NCBI GenBank assembly: GCA_903824155.1
Contig: CAIJVL010000067.1
Location: forward strand, 1-6,494
Direction of reading: 5' to 3'
Source of the DNA: Candidatus Adlerbacteria bacterium
GTDB taxonomy: Bacteria; Patescibacteriota; Minisyncoccia; Phycocordibacterales; SBAW01
DNA length: 6,494 nucleotides
In this document: in pieces, positions 1-4,997 of the stretch
Numbering within the stretch: the stretch's first letter is position 1
Layout: each line of letters starts with the position of its first letter
The notes under the pieces: generated by a model
Databases searched by the model: none
Told to the model about the DNA's origin: nothing
Seen by the model: only the letters and a program-made list of their open reading frames with translations
Program-made: the position numbers and the translations under genes

Positions 1-22
1 AGTAGTATTCAGTAATAATTCT

Positions 23-553
23 ATGTATAAAGGTTTTATCAAAGCATCTAAACGCGGTTTCACCCTCATCGAACTCTTGGTGGTCATCGCCATCATCGGT
101 ATCTTGGCTTCAATCGTGCTCGTGTCCCTTAACAGCGCCCGTTCCAAGGGTCGCGATGCAAACCGCATTGCTTCTCTGCAGGAAATGGCAAAAGCAATCG
201 CTATTGCTGACACCGATCCGTCTCCTGCATTGGTAACGACTGTTGGAGGTGCAACAGCTTGTTCTGACCTCTCAAACGTCAACTCTTGTCTTGGTATAGG
301 TTCTGGTGGTACCCTCGGTACTGGCTTTGCAAGTTATAAGGACCCAACAAGTGCAACAGCTTGTGCTACAAAGACAGCTACAGGAGCTTGCCAATATGTA
401 ATTACTGGCGATGGAAAGGCCATGACAACATCTAACTGGTTGGTCTGCACCGTGCTTGAAAACGGCTCAGCGACTTCGCAAACCGGCGGTACCGGTTATA
501 TGTATAGTGTTGGTTCTTCAACTGGTGGAAGTATCATCGCAGGTTGTAACTAA
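23..553 (+). CDS. Type IV pilin-like protein 1 (candidate major pilin)
   Basis: Predicted fibre subunit of a type IV pilus, inserted in the cytoplasmic membrane as a prepilin and assembled outside. The class III signal is clear: a 12-residue basic leader ending KRG, cleavage before F13, then FTLIE with Glu at mature position 5 and a hydrophobic helix to about residue 36 (LLVVIAIIGILASIVLV). The helix continues as SARSKGRDANRIASLQEMAKAI. The C-terminal globular part is rich in Gly, Ser and Thr, has six cysteines and ends in GCN. The 176-residue length is normal for pilins. It is a paralog of the next gene (shared GRDANR-ASLQEMAKAI, YKDP, CQY and terminal GCN). Its codons lean to A/T-ending ones more than its neighbours, and it is followed by a strong terminator; both fit a highly expressed single-gene transcript, so I infer it may be the major pilin. 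No Shine-Dalgarno is visible. The frame is open to the window edge, but ATG 23 gives a proper leader. Confidence 0.9.
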   Translation: MYKGFIKASKRGFTLIELLVVIAIIGILASIVLVSLNSARSKGRDANRIASLQEMAKAIAIADTDPSPALVTTVGGATACSDLSNVNSCLGIGSGGTLGTGFASYKDPTSATACATKTATGACQYVITGDGKAMTTSNWLVCTVLENGSATSQTGGTGYMYSVGSSTGGSIIAGCN

Positions 554-557
554 CTAG

Positions 558-573
558 AAAACCCTCTGGTTTT
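558..573 (+). other. Small hairpin abutting the terminator
   Basis: A perfect 6-bp inverted repeat, AAAACC-CTCT-GGTTTT, begins 4 bases after the stop codon of pilin 1 and directly touches the main terminator stem that starts at 574. It is seen in the sequence. A role in 3'-end stability of the pilin mRNA is inference only. Confidence 0.55.
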
Positions 574-608
574 AAGAAATCCCCGCCGAAAGGTGGGGAT
601 TTCTTTTT
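574..608 (+). terminator. Strong rho-independent terminator after pilin 1
   Basis: The stem AAGAAATCCCCGCC (574-587) pairs with GGTGGGGATTTCTT (592-605) over 14 pairs, one of them G-U, closed by a GAAA tetraloop (588-591) and followed by a T run to 608. It is a textbook intrinsic terminator. It separates pilin 1 from the rest of the cluster, so pilin 1 is probably transcribed independently. No other convincing terminator is seen in the window. Confidence 0.93.
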
Positions 609-629
609 ATCCACAAGCAAGATAGGGGG

Positions 630-641
630 TATACTTTATGA
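630..641 (+). promoter_or_regulatory. Probable -10 box of pilin 2 (leaderless start)
   Basis: TATACT at 630-635 matches the bacterial -10 consensus (TATAAT) at five of six bases and ends 6 bases before ATG 642. With the usual 6-7 bases from -10 to start point, transcription would begin at or next to the A of the ATG. It follows a GGGGG run (625-629) and lies just past the upstream terminator, where a new promoter is needed. A -35 box is poor (TTATCC at 607-612 at best). Confidence 0.65.
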
Positions 642-1169
642 ATGCTTTTTAAAAAGGGAGTGGGTCGGGGTTTTACTCTTATCGAGTTGTTGGTCGTTAT
701 AGCTATCATCGGCATCTTGGCCTCGATTGTATTAGTAGCGTTGAGCAGCGCGCGCATCAAAGGCCGCGATGCCAACCGCGTTGCAAGCTTGCAAGAGATG
801 GCTAAAGCCATAACTCTTGCCGATGGTGACCCGCAAAAGGCCTTCACGGGCTGCACGGGAGGCGCTGTCTCTACAGGTCCTCTCACTGTTGGCGGCACCA
901 ACGATGTTAGTTCGTGCACTGGCCCCACTCCCATTAACTTTACAACCTACAAAGACCCGTATGCTCCGGGAACGATGTGTGTAAAGGGTTCTACAGCACC
1001 GTGCCAGTATATGATCAATGCACAAAACGGACTTGGAGGTGCTCCGACAACCCAAAATTATGAGATATGCACCTGGCTCGAAACGCCGGGCATCAGCGGC
1101 AGCTTTGGCCCCGGCATGGTGAGCGTAAGGAGCGATACGGGGACGAGCATCCAAACCGGCTGCAATTAA
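642..1169 (+). CDS. Type IV pilin-like protein 2, paralog of pilin 1
   Basis: Predicted pilus subunit of 175 residues. The leader is 10 residues (ending GVGRG) with cleavage before F11, then FTLIE with Glu5 and a transmembrane helix to about residue 34. After it comes SARIKGRDANRVASLQEMAKAI, nearly the same as in pilin 1. The C-terminal domain keeps the same landmarks in the same order: six cysteines, YKDP, CQY, CTWLE and a terminal TGCN. It is therefore a tandem duplicate that has since diverged in the surface part and in codon use, which is more GC-rich here. It may be an alternative major pilin or a minor partner. ATG 642 is chosen because the -10 hexamer stands 6 bases before it. GTG 660 would also leave a 4-residue leader, with AGGGAG almost touching it, but the spacing is too short for a normal ribosome binding site. 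Confidence 0.9.
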   Translation: MLFKKGVGRGFTLIELLVVIAIIGILASIVLVALSSARIKGRDANRVASLQEMAKAITLADGDPQKAFTGCTGGAVSTGPLTVGGTNDVSSCTGPTPINFTTYKDPYAPGTMCVKGSTAPCQYMINAQNGLGGAPTTQNYEICTWLETPGISGSFGPGMVSVRSDTGTSIQTGCN

Positions 1170-1179
1170 AAAAGGGGGT

Positions 1180-1191
1180 TACAATAACCAT
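1180..1191 (+). promoter_or_regulatory. Probable -10 box of the pilin 3/pilD operon
   Basis: TACAAT at 1180-1185 matches the -10 consensus at five of six bases and ends 6 bases before ATG 1192, the same spacing as at 630 and 4986. It too is preceded by GGGGG (1174-1178). No good -35 is visible, and the preceding gene ends only 22 bases before the ATG with no terminator, so read-through from pilin 2 is also possible. Confidence 0.58.
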
Positions 1192-1767
1192 ATGAAATTT
1201 TTTGCCAAGCGCCGCGGCTTTACCCTCATCGAACTTATGGTCGTTATAGCTATCATCGGCATCTTGGCTGCCATCATTACCGTATCCTTGGGCTCTGCGC
1301 GCGCCAAAGGCCGCGATGCCAAGCGCATAAGCGATATACGCACCATACAGCTGGCGCTCGAAGAGTATTACAACGACAACGGTACCTATCCTATCAGCAT
1401 ATACAGCGGCGCCCTGGCCAATTATCTACCGGTCATACCAAATGACCCTAGAGATAACACCACCCCGTATAGTTATTCTTCCTACAATAGTTTAGGGTCG
1501 GGCAATTGTACCGGCACCAACAAGCCCATTGGCTACCATCTTGGCGCAGGCCTTGAAGATGGCACCAACCCGGCTTTGATAAGGGACGCGGGCGCTGCCG
1601 CAGTGCCCTCATTTGGCGGCAGCCTTAATTGCCAGATCAGTCCTCCTACGGCTATACCAGGCTTTAACGGTTCGGGCCCGGTAACCACCAATGCATCGGG
1701 TGTGGTGCTGTGCGGTACCGGCAGCTCCGTATTAGGCGTCAGTCAGTGCTACGACATGACTAACTAA
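1192..1767 (+). CDS. GspG/PilA-like type IV pilin (pilin 3)
   Basis: Predicted pilin or pseudopilin of 191 residues, processed by the peptidase encoded next. The leader MKFFAKRRG (9 residues) precedes F10; Glu5 lies in FTLIELMVVIAIIGILAAI. The helix is followed by GRDAKRISDIRTIQLALEEYYNDNGTYP and then LPVIPNDPRDNTTPYSY, the arrangement typical of GspG-type major pseudopilins and many Gram-positive and Patescibacteria pilins. The remaining part holds four cysteines and is rich in Gly, Pro and Asn. Its N-terminal coding sequence shares a 31-base identical stretch with pilin 2, yet its globular part is unrelated to pilins 1 and 2. It ends TAATG, overlapping the pilD start by one base, so it heads the operon with pilD. 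Whether it or pilin 1 forms the fibre body cannot be settled from sequence. Confidence 0.92.
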   Translation: MKFFAKRRGFTLIELMVVIAIIGILAAIITVSLGSARAKGRDAKRISDIRTIQLALEEYYNDNGTYPISIYSGALANYLPVIPNDPRDNTTPYSYSSYNSLGSGNCTGTNKPIGYHLGAGLEDGTNPALIRDAGAAAVPSFGGSLNCQISPPTAIPGFNGSGPVTTNASGVVLCGTGSSVLGVSQCYDMTN

Positions 1768-2627
1768 TGGAAATCGGAGCGCAAACGATACTGTTTGTCG
1801 GCTCGGCATTGCTGGGGCTTATTGTAGGCAGTTTTTTAAACGCGCTGTCCTTCCGATTTAACACCGGGCAAAAGTTTTTTAGCAAAAGAGGGATGGGCGG
1901 CCGCTCGCGCTGCATGCGCTGCGCGCACGAGCTCTCGGCACTCGACCTGGTACCGGTACTTTCGTATGTCTTTTTAAGAGGGAAGTGCCGCTACTGCGGC
2001 GCGCGCATCTCATGGCAGTACCCGCTGGTTGAGCTGGTAGCCGCTGTGCTTGGCGCCCTAGTGTGTTGGGCTAATCCGGTGCTTACAAGCTCTGGCGTGC
2101 AGCCTCTGCCATTTTTGTTCTGGTTCTCGGTGTGGATGACGCTCCTGTTTGTGGTCATGTACGATCTTAAACACACCATCATCCCGTGGAGCTGTTCGGG
2201 CTTGCTTGCCGCTCTGGCAGTCGTTTTACTCTTTTTAAATTTGCAAACGCTGCACTTTAGCGTGCCGGGTCCGTGGACACTGCTGGCCGGCCCATTGCTT
2301 GCGCTGCCGCTTTTTTTACTCTCGCTTGTTTCGGGCGGTACATGGATGGGATGGGGGGACAGCGCGTTAGAGCTTAGTTTGGGCTGGCTCTTGGCGGTGT
2401 CTATCGGACTTTCGGCCGGCGTCACCGCCCTATGTTTGGCGTTTTGGATAGGGGCTGTGGTCGGAGTTATGCTTTTGCTGCTCTCCCATATTTTCTTCCG
2501 CATCGGATTTTTTGGATATACAATAAAGAGCGAGATACCCTTTGCGCCTTTTTTGGTGCTAGGGGCACTGCTCGCGTATTTCTTTCATGTGGATTTTTTC
2601 TCAACTCTTTCGGCGCTCTTTGCCTAA
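1767..2627 (+). CDS. pilD: Prepilin peptidase / N-methyltransferase (PilD, GspO family, A24)
   Basis: Integral membrane aspartic protease that cuts the class III leaders of the surrounding prepilins at the G-F bond on the cytoplasmic face; family members usually also N-methylate the new N terminus. It is 286 residues, a full-length size. Residues 8-30 form the first membrane segment with the family motif GSFLNAL. The cytoplasmic loop has two Cys pairs, C49-x2-C52 and C74-x2-C77, as in the bifunctional PilD domain that binds zinc. The catalytic aspartates are D133 in YDLKHTIIP and D198 in GWGD (the GxGD motif). The C-terminal EIPFAPFLVLGALLAYF is also characteristic. Roughly eight hydrophobic segments are visible. 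After IIP there is W141, where many relatives have Asp or Asn. The gene overlaps its upstream neighbour by one base (TAATG) and the next by 41 bases, so translation is probably coupled. Confidence 0.97.
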   Translation: MEIGAQTILFVGSALLGLIVGSFLNALSFRFNTGQKFFSKRGMGGRSRCMRCAHELSALDLVPVLSYVFLRGKCRYCGARISWQYPLVELVAAVLGALVCWANPVLTSSGVQPLPFLFWFSVWMTLLFVVMYDLKHTIIPWSCSGLLAALAVVLLFLNLQTLHFSVPGPWTLLAGPLLALPLFLLSLVSGGTWMGWGDSALELSLGWLLAVSIGLSAGVTALCLAFWIGAVVGVMLLLLSHIFFRIGFFGYTIKSEIPFAPFLVLGALLAYFFHVDFFSTLSALFA

Positions 2628-3282
2628 ACCTCGGGGGTTCACCCTTATCGAGATGCTCGTGGTCATGGGTATCATGGTAGTGGTGACGTCGGCAATGCTG
2701 GTGCGGCAGTCGCGCTTTGACTCCTCGACCGTGCTGCGCTCCTTGGCATACGGCGTTGCGCTGTCGGTGCGGCAGGCACAAGTGTACGGCACCTCGGTCG
2801 TGGGCACCTCGACCACGCAGGTGGCATGCGGCACCGGCTTTTACAATACCGTAACCGGCAACTGCTACGCGAGCGCCTACGGGCTTTACTTTAGCAACGC
2901 GCTCAGTACCGCGGTACCCAGCAGCTATATATTGTTTGCCGACTTAAACGGCGACGGCAAATACGAAACGAACGAATTCGTTAAGTCTTTTTTCCTGCCA
3001 ACGGGGTACACTATCTCCAATTTTTGCGCGACTAATCAATCGGGAGTCCAGCGCTGCGAGCCGGCCTCTATTTCGTCGCTTGCAATTATTTTTAAACGTC
3101 CCAATCCTGACGCGCAGTTTGTAGGATTGGACGCTTCCGGCAACCCCATAGGGAGTCCGCTCGACGTGTACTCAAGCGCCTACGTGCAAGTGCAGTCCAT
3201 AGCCGATGCCTCCAACAGTAAAAGCATAAGCGTTACCGTCCCGGGCGAGATTTCGGTGTGCGTTAACGGCGGCAGTTGTTAA
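2587..3282 (+). CDS. GspH/FimT-like minor pilin with an EF-hand-like loop
   Basis: Predicted minor pilin of 231 residues. The 17-residue leader ends KPRG before F18, then FTLIEMLVVMGIMVVVTSAML with Glu5. After the helix, LRSLAYGVALSVRQAQVYG followed by YGLYF and YILFAD resembles GspH/FimT-type pseudopilins. Residues 119-130, DLNGDGKYETNE, fit a 12-residue EF-hand calcium loop (D1, N3, D5, G6, E9, E12). Six cysteines lie after residue 80. ATG 2587 lies 41 bases inside pilD; a TTG at 2620 would give a 6-residue leader (MPKPRG) and an 8-base overlap and is a real alternative. In type II secretion, H-type subunits join the pseudopilus near the tip. Assignment to H rests on the post-helix pattern only. 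Confidence 0.87.
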   Translation: MWIFSQLFRRSLPKPRGFTLIEMLVVMGIMVVVTSAMLVRQSRFDSSTVLRSLAYGVALSVRQAQVYGTSVVGTSTTQVACGTGFYNTVTGNCYASAYGLYFSNALSTAVPSSYILFADLNGDGKYETNEFVKSFFLPTGYTISNFCATNQSGVQRCEPASISSLAIIFKRPNPDAQFVGLDASGNPIGSPLDVYSSAYVQVQSIADASNSKSISVTVPGEISVCVNGGSC

Positions 3283-3286
3283 TTAT

Positions 3287-3871
3287 ATGAAAGGCTTTAC
3301 CTTAATAGAGATGCTCGTGTCGGTGGCGATATTTTCTATCGTCATGGTCATGGCGCTTGGTGCGCTCCTGGCGCTTTCATCCGCCGACCGCAAAGCCGAA
3401 ACTTTAAAGTCGGGAGTAGACAACCTGACCTTTGCGCTCGACAGCATGTCGCGCGCGATACGCACCGGCCAAAATTATGATTGCGGCAACCAAACTTCCA
3501 CGGCGCCCACCGATTGTCCAAGCGGATCCAATTACTTTACTTTCCTTTCTTCCAATGGCGTGCAAACCTACTACCAGCTCGACATCGCGCAAGACGGTAC
3601 GTCGCTGTGCGGACAAACACAGCTGCCGTATGGCTGCATTGAGCGCAAGCTGACCTCTGGCGGCACTTGGATACCCATCACCTCTCCCGACTTAATAGTG
3701 CAAAACAGCGGTTTTCTCTTTCACGTAGTCGGCGCCGTGCCAAGCTCGGGCGGAAATTTTGTGCAGCCCAAAGTGACTATTACCGCCAACACGTCCATAC
3801 CGGTGAGTGCCGTGCAAAACACCAAAGTTTTTATGCAGACAAGCGTAACCGAGCGCATTTATGATCAATAA
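3287..3871 (+). CDS. GspJ/PilW-like minor pilin
   Basis: Predicted minor pilin of 194 residues with a remarkably short leader, MKG, before FTLIEMLVSVAIFSIVMVMALGALL with Glu5. The sequence after the helix, VDNLTFALDSMSRAIRTGQNYDC, is like that of GspJ/PilW-type proteins, in which this segment continues the N-terminal helix. The C-terminal part is mostly beta-like, with four cysteines, and ends MQTSVTERIYDQ, a pattern common at the end of such subunits. The gene starts 4 bases after the H-like gene and overlaps the I-like gene by 11 bases. In type II secretion the J subunit pairs with I and K at the pseudopilus tip, so a tip role is inferred. No Shine-Dalgarno is seen before ATG 3287, and no earlier ATG is available because the upstream stop codon at 3280 is near. 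Confidence 0.87.
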   Translation: MKGFTLIEMLVSVAIFSIVMVMALGALLALSSADRKAETLKSGVDNLTFALDSMSRAIRTGQNYDCGNQTSTAPTDCPSGSNYFTFLSSNGVQTYYQLDIAQDGTSLCGQTQLPYGCIERKLTSGGTWIPITSPDLIVQNSGFLFHVVGAVPSSGGNFVQPKVTITANTSIPVSAVQNTKVFMQTSVTERIYDQ

Positions 3872-4460
3872 AAATTTTAAAAAAGGCTTTACGCTCGTAG
3901 AGACGCTTGGCGCGGTGCTGCTCCTTTCTATTGCGCTCGTAGGACCCATGGTTATTGCCGAAAAGGGCTTGCAAACCGCACTTATTTCCAAAGACCAAAA
4001 CAGCGCTTTTAACCTGGCACAGGACGCAGTCGAGTATATCCGCTTTGCCCGCGACACCAACTGTCTGGCCGCAGGCAATGCGGCGCTCATCCCATGCCCG
4101 GCGGCCAACTGGCTCTCTGGCGGCGGTCTTTCTAATACGGTTAACCTGATTCCTTGCACCAGTACCGACGGCAGCCAGACCTGTTACTTCGACTCGCTCG
4201 GAAATAATCCAGTTGCTCCAACCCAATGCACCTCTAACATCTGCTCGGCTATATACTACGACCCCGCTAACAATTATTTTACCTACAACAATACAGGCAC
4301 CACCCCCACTATTTTTACCCGTTCAGTAAGCATTAAATACAACCCGGGCTGTAGTGGCACCTGCAACCAAAAAGAAGCGGATATTGCGGTTACTGTTTCG
4401 TGGAATGATCCGGTTGCACACTCGATAGTGGTAAATGAAAGCATATATGACTGGCAATAA
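3861..4460 (+). CDS. GspI/PilV-like minor pilin, cysteine-rich
   Basis: Predicted minor pilin of 199 residues. The leader MINKNFKKG is 9 residues; F10 starts FTLVETLGAVLLLSIALVGPMVI with Glu5. The helix continues into SAFNLAQDAVEYIRFARDTNC, which fits the AxxLAQxxxExxRxxRD pattern of PilV/GspI-type subunits. The exposed part carries eight cysteines, the most in this cluster, and ends in a strand-rich segment (ADIAVTVSWNDPV, then SIVVNESIYDWQ). The start overlaps the J-like gene by 11 bases and the end overlaps the X-like gene by 26, indicating one transcript and coupled translation. Presence beside J- and X/K-like genes suggests it belongs to a tip complex; that is inference from type II secretion, where I, J and K bind each other. 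Confidence 0.87.
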   Translation: MINKNFKKGFTLVETLGAVLLLSIALVGPMVIAEKGLQTALISKDQNSAFNLAQDAVEYIRFARDTNCLAAGNAALIPCPAANWLSGGGLSNTVNLIPCTSTDGSQTCYFDSLGNNPVAPTQCTSNICSAIYYDPANNYFTYNNTGTTPTIFTRSVSIKYNPGCSGTCNQKEADIAVTVSWNDPVAHSIVVNESIYDWQ

Positions 4461-4980
4461 ACAAAAAGGATTTACGCTGTTTTACGCGCTTTTGGTGTCC
4501 AGTCTTGCACTCGCCATCGGTGCCAGTATTTTTGATATTACGCTGCGAGAGATTGACCTTTCCAATGCGGCGACCCAGTCGCAATATGCCGTGTACGTGG
4601 CCGACAGCGGGGCAGAGTGCGCCCTGTATTGGGATAGCAGCTATGTAAACGCGGTAACCAACAACAATGGCGGCAGCAAGAGCGCGTTTGCCACTTCCTC
4701 TACCGACACCGTGCAAAATGCGCAGCCGGGCTCGAGCGTCGTTTGTGCCGGTGCAGATGTCACCGTTTCTTCCGGCTGGAGCGTTACGACGGCGGGCACG
4801 GGCCAGGCAACCACCACTTTTAGCATTGCCGGTACCACCTATAAAAACCAAACCCCCTGCGCCGTTGTGTATATTTCCAAAGTAGGCAACCCTTCGGTTA
4901 CCACCATCACCTCGCACGGCTACAACACGTGCGCAGCCGGCCCTTTGCAGCTTGAGCGCGTATTCCAAGTCACCTACTAG
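4435..4980 (+). CDS. PilX/GspK-like minor pilin lacking Glu5
   Basis: Predicted minor pilin of 181 residues. A leader ending KQKG precedes FTLFYALLVSSLALAIGASIF. The residue at mature position 5 is Tyr, not Glu, a feature shared with tip subunits such as GspK. After the helix comes REIDLSNAATQSQYAVYVADSGAECALYWD, a PilX-like stretch that I recall from Patescibacteria pilin clusters. The C-terminal region has CAVVYISKVGNPSVTTITS followed by GYNTC. Four cysteines are present. The length is much shorter than GspK (about 300), so PilX-like is the safer name. Two starts are possible: ATG 4435 (12-residue leader, 26-base overlap with the previous gene) or ATG 4447 (8-residue leader, 14-base overlap); neither has a clear ribosome binding site. 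It is the last gene of the pilin run, with 17 bases to ligA and no terminator. Confidence 0.87.
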   Translation: MKAYMTGNKQKGFTLFYALLVSSLALAIGASIFDITLREIDLSNAATQSQYAVYVADSGAECALYWDSSYVNAVTNNNGGSKSAFATSSTDTVQNAQPGSSVVCAGADVTVSSGWSVTTAGTGQATTTFSIAGTTYKNQTPCAVVYISKVGNPSVTTITSHGYNTCAAGPLQLERVFQVTY

Positions 4981-4985
4981 TCGAC

Positions 4986-4997
4986 TATACTGGGTGC
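4986..4997 (+). promoter_or_regulatory. Probable -10 box of ligA (leaderless start)
   Basis: TATACT at 4986-4991 ends exactly 6 bases before ATG 4998, the same hexamer and spacing as before pilin 2. The -35 is weak (TTCCAA at 4963-4968, 17-base spacer, three of six matches). It lies in the 17-base gap after the last pilin gene, so ligA is probably transcribed on its own, possibly as a leaderless mRNA. Confidence 0.62.

Noticed and set aside
11..22. A -10 box (AGTAAT, 11-16) for pilin 1
   Set aside because: Same spacing as the other genes but only four of six matches, missing the key T1 and A2; too weak to list so close to the window edge.
638..652. Mini open frame ATG-AAT-GCT-TTT-TAA overlapping the pilin 2 start
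   Set aside because: Four codons only, and if transcription starts at 642 this ATG is not in the mRNA.
651..662. AAAAAGGGAG followed by GTG as an alternative ribosome site and start for pilin 2
   Set aside because: The purine-rich run nearly touches the GTG, too close for normal use, and ATG 642 has a well-placed -10 hexamer.
572..1154. Two minus-strand open frames opposite pilin 2
   Set aside because: One runs into the terminator hairpin and both are antisense to a gene with an unmistakable prepilin signal.
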